From: Strigamia acuminata
Lineage: Eukaryota > Arthropoda > Chilopoda > Geophilomorpha > Linotaeniidae
Assembly: GCA_949358305.1 (NCBI GenBank)
Contig: OX442317.1
Span: 11,226,186-11,290,185 of the forward strand
Reading direction: 5' to 3'
Length of the DNA: 64,000 nt
Numbering within the stretch: the stretch's first letter is position 1; each line of letters opens with the position of its first letter. The notes below the pieces were generated by a model. That model worked only from the letters and a program-made list of their open reading frames with translations, ran no database searches and was not told the origin of the DNA. This document shows positions 52,501-62,790 of this stretch, piece after piece. The position numbers and the translations under genes were made by a program.

Positions 52501-53589
52501 TATACAGCAACTGATACAAAATAATATTTTAATTAAAAATGTAAAGTAGTATAATCAAATGACACACACACAAATGACACACACACACATGACACATTTG
52601 ACTACGCTATAACTAAACGCTTTTCTAATGACAGGAATTAATCTCCTTTAACATAACAATAATAATTATAAAAATAAAAATAAACAAGATTGATACACAA
52701 TAAGCTATATTATAAAGATTAATACAACGATTAAACCCACACAAAAATGAAACACCGCGTTCTCTATGGTGGTTCCCACCCATCATCCACGACTTCCTCT
52801 AAGTCATTTTCGTATGCCGCTTGAGCTACTTCAGCCTCTTCTTCCTGATCCGCAAATCGTGCTTCCTCCTCTTTCTCTCGATATTCCTGCAGCCTCCGTT
52901 GTTCTGCAAAGGTCTCTATTCTGAACATTTGTTCCACCTCTCCAATAGCTCTTAGGCGCTGTCTTCTGATGGCTCGTCCTCTTCTTATTGACCAACTTCG
53001 TCCTTCCCGCATCGCCCAAACATTCCGTGGCATTAATATTCCCGAGTGAACTGACCCTTCTTCTATGTTTCTTTCATCGTGTCTGTGGTCCATTATTGTC
53101 TCTCTTTGACTTAGTGATTCCTTTCTGGGTCTACCCCACAACCCTCTCTCATCTTCTTCCTCTTGCAACGCTTGCAGTCTCATAACAAACTGCACACACA
53201 AATTCAACAGTGACAACAAGAACTCCAAGATCATTGAAACAAACATCGTGAATGTTCCTTCTCCAATTTGTGATCAGATTTTGTCTATCTACCATCTCTT
53301 GTTCCCTGTCATGTAGTTTTCATTTCATCACTCTCAACTGTGTCACTTTCACGTATACGCAATAACTCAATTTCTCTTTATGTTAAACCTTATTCTGTGC
53401 ATTTAAAATTGTTTACATTTTAAATAAAATGCAGAAATTATGAATCAAGCTTACAGTTTTCAAATAAATAAATTGAAATAAATTGTAAAAATTATATGAG
53501 AAAGTGCTTTTTAATGTTTACATCTGCTTTATTTAAGTGCACATTTTGAAATTGCTTTTAAATAAATAAATAAATAAATATATATATGT
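49566..53589. other. Large non-coding region
   Basis: About 4 kb of AT-rich DNA. It has short (cacacaaatga) simple repeats near 52563-52590. A minus-strand 160-codon frame (52764-53246) is rich in Glu and Arg, starts MFVSMILEFLLSLLN and contains RLQALQEEEDERGLWGRPR, faintly like the start of a Harbinger transposase; it is not convincing enough to call. No other gene was seen. Confidence 0.45.
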
Positions 53590-53760
53590 GTGTGTACATG
53601 GATAAAACAGATTCAAACATCATCTGTTTTTTTAGTTTTTAAAACAATTTCAAAATGCGCACATTGATAAAACAAATGCAAACATCTGTTTTTTTTTTAA
53701 TTTTAAAAGCAATTTCGAAATGTGCACATGGATAAAAAGGATGCAAGCATCTGTTTTATT
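53590..53760 (+). repeat. Three imperfect tandem repeats
   Basis: Three copies, about 70 bp apart, of a unit containing cacatggataaaacagattc (or variants) followed by aacatctgtttttttt. They lie just before the frameshifted gene. Confidence 0.7.
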
Positions 53761-53804
53761 TATTCAAATAGCTATTTCGATTAAGGAGTGAGTGTGGCAA
53801 AGAA

Positions 53805-54568
53805 ATGGAAAAATGGACGACAGTCTGGGGCAATAACAGTGAACTTGCCAGTTTGGAAAATTCACTGAACTTAAATAGACAGAAAACACCCACACTTGCT
53901 CAAAAGAACACTGAGCTTGAGCTGGCAGATGTTATTCGTGAAGCAGCACTGGGACGTCTAGGTGCTAAAAAAAATGCACTAAACACTGAGCTTGAGCTGG
54001 CAAAAACCATTCGTGAAGCAGCATTGGGACGTCTAGCTGCTAAAAAAATGAACTAAACACTGAGCTTGAGCTGGCAAAAACCATTCGTGAAGCAGCATTG
54101 GGACGTTTAGCTGCTAGAAAACATGCACCAGATGTTATTAATAAAAATAATGATGGAACGGAATTTGAAAAAAATGAAATCAATGCTGAAACTGAAGACA
54201 TTCCGAGACCAGGCAGCAGTGGCAGTGCGAATTCACAACCTATCAGTGCAAGTCCACAGCTTTCCAGTGCAAGTCCACAGCTTTCCAGATTAGTGACGAA
54301 GTCTGCAACAAAAAGAAGGAACGTGAGACCAAAGCAGGATTCAGTTTGGCAGTACTTGTCACAGAATTCCATGTGTGAGTGTGGTTTGCAGCAGCAAACT
54401 TTGGCCCTACAACAGGAGCAGATTAAATTGGACCGTGATAGATTCAATTTTGAGCGGGAAAAATGGGCGGCGGAAGCTGACGAACGAAAAGGATTAACTG
54501 AGGCTAGTCAGGCATTAGTTGCGCTGTTATCAAAACTTTTAAATTCACCCTTACTGCAGAAAATATGA
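53805..54568 (+). pseudogene. Frameshifted repeat-bearing gene, Harbinger-accessory-like
   Basis: The first frame (83 codons) contains NTELELAKTIREAALGRLAAK-type repeats, then stops. The same repeat continues one base out of register from about 54055 to 54568. The cause is visible: an 8-A run in one repeat copy is 7 A in the next (near 54042-54048). The C-terminal part, with LALQQEQIKLDRDRFNFERE, resembles the tail of Myb/SANT-like DNA-binding proteins carried by PIF/Harbinger elements. It could be a decayed gene or a homopolymer sequencing error. No transposase was confirmed nearby. Confidence 0.5.
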
Positions 54569-55045
54569 AAACAATCGTTTGTTGTATTAAATCGAAAATA
54601 AAAATAATATTTGAAGCAAAAACAATTATTGGCTTTATTAAATGGAAAATATAAAAAAGAAATCACTGAAAATATTGAAACAAACCAGGTAATTCAATAT
54701 TAAAAAAAATGGCTGCCTTTACTGTTATTCGTGGCAAGAAGTTTATCAGAAATAATAAAGAACAAATCATTGCATTGTACAATAAGTCATTTGCTTGATG
54801 ACAGAATTAAATATAACAAAGGATAAATCGTTACAGAAACTATAAAAACACATATGGGACAGCATCGATATATTCACAAATGCAATGGGCAATATACATT
54901 ACTGTACCGCAACGCAAATGCATTTATACAGCCATGGATAATGATAATCAGACATGTAATCACATCAACATTAGGATACACTTGGACAATGGTTGAAAAT
55001 CTTACATTTAATAGTCAATATTTAATAACATGTACAAAAATGTAA
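54569..55045. other. Non-coding gap
   Basis: About 480 bp of AT-rich DNA between the frameshifted gene and the 3' end of the FEM1-like gene. No gene or repeat was supported. Confidence 0.5.
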
Positions 55046-57067
55046 TCACTCGGAGCTCACCATTCTAGAAACTCCGTGCAGTTCAATGAATTTTTCTAAA
55101 GTTGCCGGTACTTGACCACGATATAATATATTATACTGACATATTATTTTAGCTGCGATGCATTTGAGTCTTAATTTGGAATTAATGTTTAATATAATCT
55201 TGGTGCCATAATCAGCTGCAGCTTCGAATGATGTCTGGCCATTATAATTCACAGCGTCCATGTGCACTCCACTTCTAATTAATTCCATAAGTAAAGAATG
55301 AACTGTGGAAGAGTTGTTGCTTGGTTTTTGATAAATGACAATTAAATGGAGTGGACTATTCCCCTCATAATCGAAGACGTTTACATCAGCACCGCATTTA
55401 ATCAGTAGTTTGGCTGTGAATATACAGGGGAGACTGCAAATGTTATTCATATAAAAGCATTCCACGACTATGTCTGGATGTACGGCGAGATGGAGTAATG
55501 AATACTTATGATCTTTTGTCCTCAAGTGGAGAGAATTTAGCTTGTAAACAAGTCTATAAATATCAGTTAGCATTTCTTCTTGTTTCTGTGTATAAATAGT
55601 AGTGAACATTTCTTCTCGTTTCGTCATCTTCATTATAAATTTTGTTATTAAGACCAGTAAATAAACAATCGTTAGAATATTTTCGTCCATTTCATATCTC
55701 AACAACTTTTTTTTGCTCTTGCTAATGGTAAGGAGCTTTGCCTTGTTGCGTTCCAGCTCCAATATACCCATTCTAAGCACTTCGCTCAAGATCTCGAACG
55801 CCAGGTCTACACCGGCATGTGTTGCGTGACAAAAGACATCTACAAGTCGCCGCAAGTCCTTGACAGCCGACAGATGGATGTTATGACGCAGTCGAAGGGC
55901 ATGCATCCAGAGTTGAATACATCGATCAAAGTTACCATATTCTAAAAACTCTGCTCCACAAAAAATAACTGATTCAGGAACGTCGGGATTGTGCGAACCA
56001 AGGATCCTCTCTCGAATCACCAGACATTCCATTTGTAAATTGTTAACGTTCGTCCCTATCGACTCTAGCTCTGTCATCGTTCGGGATTCCATGTGGTTCT
56101 CGTACGCTTCCACACAAGGATACACTGACTTCAGCACTGGTGTCTCACTCGGATCAAATCGAAGTTTCATGCTACGATGTAAGAACATGTACGCCTTGGG
56201 CAGATTATTGTACTCATTGTTGTTAGCGAAAGAAGCTCCCAGTAATTCATAAGCTTCTATTTTCTGCGCTCGCGATACACCGCACCAAGATACAATAAAC
56301 TCCACCACGTCCGCTTGAGTACACGCTGCAGCGGATATCAACGGCGTCATCCCGTAATTATCTTGCAGCATTACTGCACCTCGTATCAGCAGGTGTGCTA
56401 CTATTTCCGTATGGCCGAACTCTGCTGCAATGTGCAATGCAGTCGCACCGCTGCGCGATTTGACGTCTGGATTAGCACCTCTCTCCAGGAGGTAGTGCGC
56501 GATGCGTTTGTGACCTTTGAAAGCGGCTTTCATTAAACAGGTAGTGTTGCAATGGCCGGTTAAATCAATGTTTGAACCATGTTCAATTAGATATTTTACA
56601 ATGTCCAACATGTCGTCAGAACAGGCAGCACGCAACGGGGTAGATCTTCTTTGAGTTTGGTGGTTGATGTTGGCCCCACTGTTCACCAAGAGTTTTACTA
56701 TCTTTAAGTGACTGCCTCTGACGGCACACCATAGAGGACTGGCACGTTTGGTGATGTAATTGTTAATCAGAACCGTGCCTTCCTGGTCGATTATTGGCTT
56801 GTATCTCATTAGTAAAAATTTCACTATTTTTTCGTGTCCGTTTCGAGATGCAATTAAAAGTGGCGAGCATTTTTGTCTATCTTCCTTTGTAATGTGGTTT
56901 AGAATGTGGGTGATTTCATTATCGGGTTTACCCGTCAGGAGGGCGGATAAGGTGATGAACATTCCGTCACGAGCCGCACAGAATACTCGTTGTTTGAGGG
57001 ATTCAAATGTCGTTTTGTTGGTGGTTGTTAACGTAAGGTTTTGGTACTGTTGTGAATCGAAAGCCAT
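55046..57067 (-). CDS. FEM1-like ankyrin-repeat protein (substrate receptor of CUL2)
   Basis: 673 aa. FEM1 proteins recognise C-terminal degrons and bind the cullin-2 ubiquitin ligase. Seen: an N-terminal helix then ankyrin repeats over about residues 45-270 (for example NHQTQRRSTPLRAACSDDML and GATALHIAAEFGHTEIV), a helical middle, and further ankyrin repeats near 515-630 (SPLHLIVIYQKP). This two-block layout and the length fit FEM1A/B/C. The coding region has no intron and no break. Base composition and codon use are less AT-rich than the virus-like genes. Either a host gene or a retrocopy of one. Confidence 0.85.
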   Translation of the reverse strand: MAFDSQQYQNLTLTTTNKTTFESLKQRVFCAARDGMFITLSALLTGKPDNEITHILNHITKEDRQKCSPLLIASRNGHEKIVKFLLMRYKPIIDQEGTVLINNYITKRASPLWCAVRGSHLKIVKLLVNSGANINHQTQRRSTPLRAACSDDMLDIVKYLIEHGSNIDLTGHCNTTCLMKAAFKGHKRIAHYLLERGANPDVKSRSGATALHIAAEFGHTEIVAHLLIRGAVMLQDNYGMTPLISAAACTQADVVEFIVSWCGVSRAQKIEAYELLGASFANNNEYNNLPKAYMFLHRSMKLRFDPSETPVLKSVYPCVEAYENHMESRTMTELESIGTNVNNLQMECLVIRERILGSHNPDVPESVIFCGAEFLEYGNFDRCIQLWMHALRLRHNIHLSAVKDLRRLVDVFCHATHAGVDLAFEILSEVLRMGILELERNKAKLLTISKSKKKLLRYEMDENILTIVYLLVLITKFIMKMTKREEMFTTIYTQKQEEMLTDIYRLVYKLNSLHLRTKDHKYSLLHLAVHPDIVVECFYMNNICSLPCIFTAKLLIKCGADVNVFDYEGNSPLHLIVIYQKPSNNSSTVHSLLMELIRSGVHMDAVNYNGQTSFEAAADYGTKIILNINSKLRLKCIAAKIICQYNILYRGQVPATLEKFIELHGVSRMVSSE

Positions 57068-57460
57068 GTCTGCTTAAAGACTCCTGTTTAAATTATACAG
57101 GTATATAGCGAATGTTTGAGCGTTCAACAGGCCAAGATGTTTGGCAAAACTCCTTGATCTCACACGTGCACTTGTCCAATTCGACCAGTCAAGCAATTAT
57201 ATCAACCTGTCAACCCGATGTTGATAACAGGCAAGCAATTATACAAATCCAATTATGTACAGAATTTTAATTAAACAATATTTAAAATCTCAATTTTGTT
57301 TATTCATTTAAACAATAGAATTCAATATGAAACTATTTAGATAGCAAAGAGTTGATTTCTCTATCTAAACGATAAATTTTTTTTAATTAAGTTGGGAAAA
57401 CTGGGATTTGGTTTGTATTCGGAAATGGTTCGCATAAAAGCTTGGATTAATACAAATTCA

Positions 57461-57772
57461 CTGCTAACTCCATTGTCAGTCTACGTCAGGGGATCAGGGA
57501 GTTCACCGACGTCATTGTGGTAATTTTTTTTAGAATCTGGATACCTAAATTTTTTCAACATGTGCTACGTAGAAATAGCTTAAAACACAACCACTGTTGA
57601 TTTTTAATCATTTTAGATAGGGGATGCAGTCAAAATCAACTGTGGTTGAGTTTTTAAGCGATTTATATGTACCACGTTGACTAAGTTTGTGTGTCTAGAG
57701 ACAAAAGTTGCCAAACGGTGGTGCTGAAGTGCTCCCAGACCCTCTGACGTGGACTGACAATGGCGTTGCCAG
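57461..57772. mobile_element. Palindromic MITE
   Basis: Long imperfect inverted repeat: ccattgtcagtctacgtcag at the left matches the complement of the right end (ctctgacgtggactgacaat). Further inward arms (cttaaaacacaaccac and gtggttgagtttttaag) also pair. No coding capacity. Confidence 0.75.
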
Positions 57773-58108
57773 TCCATTTGCGTTCCTCAAAGATAAAAAT
57801 AAGAAATAAATACTTTTTTGTATTGTAGAATTTTACAATTTATTTTCTTAACTGTCGTCACTGACTCTGAACTTTGCTGCCCACATGTTTATTGAAATGA
57901 CAGAAATATCAACAAGCTAATAAACGTAATTCACAAATCATTTATGAAACATTGTTCAAGGAAACATCTTATCCTATACACTTAAAACATTTATTTAGAT
58001 TGTCTTCATTATAATTATTAAGTACAGCAAACAAAGATAAATATAAGAACCACCATTCCTAATAGCTTATCATGCTAAAAAAATCATTTATATTCCATCG
58101 ATGCCAAT

Positions 58109-58190
58109 ACCAGAGCCATTTTGTCCATTTTGTCCTCGGGCCAAATTTGGGACTTTTAGTTGACAATTTTGTTAGTAGATGGCGCTGGCT
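58109..58190 (-). repeat. Dispersed repeat, inverted copy
   Basis: Contains gtcctcgggccaaatttggg and tagatggcgctgg. Reverse-complement match to 48685-48765, so the two are copies of one host repeat. Confidence 0.75.
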
Positions 58191-58445
58191 AACCTAACCA
58201 TTCTCATTCTCCCACTCTTAACCACCTCCTTATGCCTCTAGTTCCGTGGCATACGGTTTTGTAATTACATTTTTGTATTGTATCTGCAATGATATCAAAG
58301 TGTGATTCTGATTCATTTACAAATGTAATAAATTTTTCTAAAATCAATGATGAACAGACGATATTTGTAATTTTTTTATAAAAATTTTTATACTGATTAA
58401 GATTAAAGTTTTTCTCAGTCTAATATCAACTCAAATAATACCTAG

Positions 58446-58829
58446 TTAATTTGACATACTGTCAGTATACATCAGCAGAATATTTTCGAAAATTCGGATA
58501 ATATTCTGTACATATATAGCCATTTCCGATTTTTTCGTTTTAAATATATCTGCCATTCCTACAAATTCTTCTAGTTTAGCAATTTCTAGATTTTCTTGAA
58601 CTAAATGGATAGATTTTATAAAGTCACAGAAGATACCCAAGCTTGAATATATCATCTCAGGATTAATATAAGCACGCGAATCTTTACATTCTAAACACCA
58701 TGTTAGATAATTGCTCTTTGTTGATGTAATTACACCACCATACACCACGGTTAAAAAAACCCCTAAATGATGTAGTTTTGATTCCATTTCTGGACCGTCA
58801 TGAATAATAAAAAGATATGTTTTTGACAT
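58446..58829 (-). CDS. Unrecognised 127-aa virus-like protein
   Basis: Starts at the ATG MSKTYLFIIHDG; the upstream frame has only a TTG. Mixed composition with one CLEC pair and a helix-rich C-terminal half. No membrane segment is clear. It is AT-rich, intronless and followed about 390 bp upstream on the other strand by the RING gene, so it fits the virus-like set. Function unknown. Confidence 0.5.
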   Translation of the reverse strand: MSKTYLFIIHDGPEMESKLHHLGVFLTVVYGGVITSTKSNYLTWCLECKDSRAYINPEMIYSSLGIFCDFIKSIHLVQENLEIAKLEEFVGMADIFKTKKSEMAIYVQNIIRIFENILLMYTDSMSN

Positions 58830-59214
58830 TTGCAATGAAAGGAGCGATTATCAGAAATGTTTGGAACTGTTGTTATGTTTTAGTTTAAAACTAATAATAA
58901 ATTTCACTTTATATATTGCTTTTTATTTATCAATTATTAATACATTTTTTTTTAAATTCTAATTTAAATATTAATAAATCACTTTGATATTTGAATAATT
59001 GTTTTTTTATCTAAATCTTATTTGCTCAAAACAAAAATTATTATAATAAGATAAAGTAAAATAAAATTGAATGGAATTTTTATTAAACATCACCAATGGT
59101 GTAGTGACTTTCAATTTTTCTTGATTTTAAATAATCAATAAAAGACAAGCTAGTAAATAAAATTCATCATATAAAAAAACGTTATTTGACTAAGTTAATT
59201 AACCATTCAAAGAT
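58830..59214. other. Divergent intergenic region
   Basis: 385 bp between two divergent virus-like genes. Contains tttaaaaaaaaatgt (minus strand, about 58945-58958) and ctaagttaatt (TAAG, near 59190), both like motifs seen upstream of other virus-like genes. Confidence 0.4.
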
Positions 59215-59868
59215 ATGGAGAACACCAGTGATGATCCGAATCCTCTTATTCATCCTTTTGAACCATCACCTGCTTTAATGAACAGGCCATTACGCCCTAG
59301 GCAGCCACCTGCTTTAAGGAATGGTTTATTACACCCAATGCAGCTACCTGTTTTAAGGAACGGTTTATTATACCCAAGACAGCCATCGGTTATAATTACC
59401 AGATTATTACGTCAAAGACTGCCGCCTACTCTTACGATCGAGTTTCCTGATTTTTTTTCTTATTCACAATTGACACCAGCTGGTCGAACATCATCTAATA
59501 CACATACTTTTATGCACGAAATATCTCAGTTTCTTACTACGGAATTTTATAATAATTTACAAAGTTTATTTGAATCTGAAGGATTTTATACTGATGGAAT
59601 GAATAGAATCCTGAATGAATCCTTTGAGATGCAAGAATGTGATAATGGAATTCTACCAATGTCGGATGAAAAAATTAATAAAATAAATCGTGTGCCTGTT
59701 GCACAAGAATTGGCAGATCAGAATGTGACCTGTCCAATATGTCTAGAAGTATTGATCTTAGAAGAGTATTTTTGCGAATTGCAATGTACACATATATTTC
59801 ATCACTGCTGTATCTATAAATGGTTAAGTATACATTCTGTTTGTCCAGTCTGTAGAAAGGTCTTGTAA
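59215..59868 (+). CDS. RING-H2 E3 ubiquitin ligase-like protein
   Basis: 217 aa. The C-terminus (173-215) is a RING-H2 domain: CPIC, then C, then a CxHxFHxxC block (CTHIFHHCC) and CPVC. It ends at the last pair with only four more residues. The N-terminal part (20-70) has four near-repeats of MNRPLRPRQPPALRNGL type, Pro/Arg-rich; the middle is helical. RING proteins transfer ubiquitin, and viruses use them to remove host proteins or antiviral factors; baculoviruses carry several. Intronless and AT-rich as in the other virus-like genes, but a host origin cannot be excluded. Target unknown. Confidence 0.8.
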   Translation: MENTSDDPNPLIHPFEPSPALMNRPLRPRQPPALRNGLLHPMQLPVLRNGLLYPRQPSVIITRLLRQRLPPTLTIEFPDFFSYSQLTPAGRTSSNTHTFMHEISQFLTTEFYNNLQSLFESEGFYTDGMNRILNESFEMQECDNGILPMSDEKINKINRVPVAQELADQNVTCPICLEVLILEEYFCELQCTHIFHHCCIYKWLSIHSVCPVCRKVL

Positions 59869-59891
59869 GTATACACAGGTTAGCTCAAATG

Positions 59892-60267
59892 GGGGTCCTC
59901 ACTCCCATTGGTCGAGCAGTTTTAATAGTGTAGTGATTCCTCAAAGTAGACACAAACCCCAGAATTGCATTACAATGTACAGACATCGTAATTGATTGCC
60001 TACGTGCAGGTCAAAATTTCAAAATTGTGTGTCTTCCAGACAAATCAACCAATAAACAGAACCAACATGAGTTTTACATGTTGTTGAGCATACAACTTTA
60101 TTTCATAAATGGAAATAAAAATTTTAAATAAAAAATCAAATACTCCGATATATTAACTTAATCATAACAATCACAAAAATAAATAAAGAGCAAAAATACT
60201 TCTCCTCGTGAACGTATACAGCCTGGAGTTAGTAGTAATGAGGCTCGACCAATAGGACTGAGGACCC
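59892..60267. mobile_element. MITE directly downstream of RING gene
   Basis: Inverted ends: ggggtcctcactcccattgg with tcgagc at the left, and its near complement (gctcgaccaataggactgag, then gaccc) at the right. The size is about 376 bp with no coding capacity. It starts 24 bp after the RING stop. Confidence 0.75.
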
Positions 60268-60339
60268 TTTTATGCTGAGAAAATTCCGAAAAATTGGGCA
60301 AAACTCTCGATTTGTAGCGGACAAATTTTCTACTTTTCT

Positions 60340-61556
60340 AGCATGCAAAACCTCCGCTTTGTAGCGGGCAAAACCTCCGCTTTGTAGCAGGTAAAACCTC
60401 CGCTTTGTAGCAGGTAAAACCTCCGCTTTTAGCGGGCAAAACCTCCGCTTTGTAGCAAGTAAAACCTCCGCTTTTAGCGGGCAAAACCTCCGCTTTGTAG
60501 CAGGTAAAACCTCCGCTTTGTAGCAAGTAAAACCTCCGCTTTTAGCGGGCAAAACCTCCGCTTTTTAGTGGGCAAAACCTCCGCTTTTAGCGGGCAAAAC
60601 CTCCGCTTTGTAGCAAGTAAAACCTCCGCTTTTAGCGGGCAAAACCTCCGCTTTGTAGCAGGTAAAACCTCCGCTTTGTAGCAAGTAAAACCTCCGCTTT
60701 TAGCGGGCAAAACCTCCGCTTTTTAGTGGGCAAAACCTCCGCTTTTAGCGGGCAAAACCTCCGCTTTTTAGTGGGCAAAACCTCCGCTTTTAGTGGGCAA
60801 AACCTCCGCTTTTTAGTGGGCAAAACCTCCGCTTTTTAGTGGGCAAAACCTCCGCTTTTTAGTGGGCAAAACCTCTGCTTTTTAGTGGGCAAAACCTCCG
60901 CTTTTTAGTGGGCAAAACATCCGCTTTTTAGCGCGCAAAACCTCCGCTTTTTAGCGGGCAAAACCTCCGCTTTTAGCGGGCAAAACCTCCGCTTTTTAGC
61001 TGGCAAAACCTCCGCTTTTTAGCGGGCAAAACCTCCGCTTTTTAGCGGGCAAAACATCCGCTTTTTAGCGGGCAAAACCTCCGCTTTTAGCGGGCAAAAC
61101 CTCCGCTTTTTAGCTGGCAAAACCTCCGCTTTTTAGCGGGCAAAACCTCCGCTTTTTAGCGGGCAAAACCTCCGCTTTTTAGCGGGCAAAACATCCGCTT
61201 TTTAGCGGGCAAAACCTCCGCTTTTTAGCGGGCAAAACCTCCGCTTTTTAGCGGGCAAAACCTCCGCTTTTTAGCGGGCAAAACCTCCGCTTTTTAGCGG
61301 GCAAAACATCCGCTTTTTAGCGGGCAAAACCTCCGCTTTTTAGCGGGCAAAACCTCCGCTTTTTAGCGGGCAAAACCTCCGCTTTTAGCGGGCAAAACCT
61401 CCGCTTTTTAGCGGGCAAAACCTCCGCTTTTAGCGGGCAAAACCTCCGCTTTTTAGCGAGCAAAACCTCCGCTTTTTAGCGAGCAAAACCTCCGCTTTTT
61501 AGCGAGCAAAACCTCCGCTTTTTAGTGGGCAAAACCTCCGCTTTTTAGCGGGTAAA
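60340..61556. repeat. Minisatellite, 22-24-bp unit, about fifty copies
   Basis: Tandem units of gggcaaaacctccgcttttt plus agc, with a length change in the T run (units of 22 to 24 bp) and variants gtagcaggtaaaacc and gtagcaagtaaaacc at the left. The right half is more uniform. There are no unique spacers between units, so it is not CRISPR-like. Reading frames inside it are artefacts of the repeat. Confidence 0.95.
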
Positions 61557-62790
61557 TAACGGGACGACAAGAACGTGAAGCAGGATAGGTGAACCTGAAC
61601 CAAAACCCCAGCAACAGAGCGAGACATGTGCTGACTAATGGGCGTTACATGGGCCTCACCCCTCGCGTCCAAAGGGCGCGTTTCACGAGGCAGAAAGAGG
61701 ACTTAACCTAAAAAGACCAACCAGTCAATTGTGAAAACATCCTCTGCTCTAGTCTGAAGCGACGGTTTCGGCAACGTCCGACTGACGTGACTCGTCCACA
61801 GCAACGCCGGACTGGCTCGGGTCGGTCGTTTCATAGACAACGACAGTCCTAGCCGCCTTCTGCTTGGCGGCTGGCGGGCGGCCACGTTTGAACGTGTTAG
61901 CGACGTTATTATGGTCCGCCATAATGCAAAAACAATTCGAAAACTAACCAAAAGAAGCAACAAAAATTTTTCGTGGATTTCAAGATGGTAGAAGAAATTA
62001 GACTGAGGATTTGGTCTATTCGTAGCATGGAGTAGAGAGTGTGGCCTGGCGGTGGTTTTTTCTTTTTTCTCTTTAAAAATTCTGGATTTGGCTTAAGAAA
62101 TTGGACAATTTCTAAATTAGCAATATTTATTTCCGTTGTTGTATAATTATGTTTCACTCTGAGGTCCCACAATAACATAATTTATTTAAAAGTTAAAAAA
62201 AATGTTTAGTACAAAATAAAGTTAATATGTGTACATTTTTCAACAATAAATTACGTGTATTGTTTGCATTCATGGAAACCAAAATAAGTGCGGACTAAAT
62301 TGGCGCAGAATAAACACATGGAAATCCAAATGGAGTAATAAGTGTGGATGAATAACCGTGAAATTACATACCCTACAATTGAATAGGTGTGGAACGAAGA
62401 AATCATAACTGAACAACCGCGGAATTCTGAAAACAATTTATATTTCAAATTTTGAAATTGCAAACAAATTGCAACCGAATAACCGCAGAATGTTTACTAT
62501 TTTGTTTTATAATTTGTGTACATGACAAATAAAATTCCTTTATTGTTTCAACGTCTGAAAATGTCAAACAGTGTGGTTAGATAACTGTCACAATGTTTTA
62601 GTTGGATTAGACGCGACATTCGACATCGCATTCGAAATCAGGCAGGAAATGTGTTTTCTGTTTCACACATGGAATTAATCGTTAATAAAATTACAACAAT
62701 AAAATTACAATTTGGAACCCGGTAACTCGCAAGATTTTAACGTATTATTATGAAAAGTAATTGTCTAGGTATGACAACTGATTGTTTTTT
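61557..62790. other. Non-coding gap
   Basis: About 1.2 kb. The first 360 bp are GC-rich (gcagcaacgccgg-type sequence near 61800), then AT-rich. No gene was supported. Confidence 0.5.

Larger units (their letters stand above)
57068..58445. other. Non-coding gap with one palindromic element
   Basis: About 1.4 kb. A TATATA-like box (tatatacctgtataattt on the minus strand) lies near 57090-57107, before the FEM1-like gene. It also holds the palindromic element (57461-57772) and the inverted dispersed repeat (58109-58190). No gene was supported. Confidence 0.5.

Noticed and set aside
60229-60823. Repetitive Lys/Cys-rich minus-strand frames
   Set aside because: They follow the minisatellite unit and change frame with T-run length; no gene signal.
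60340-61556. CRISPR-like array
   Set aside because: There are no unique spacers of constant length, and the setting is eukaryotic; it is a plain minisatellite.
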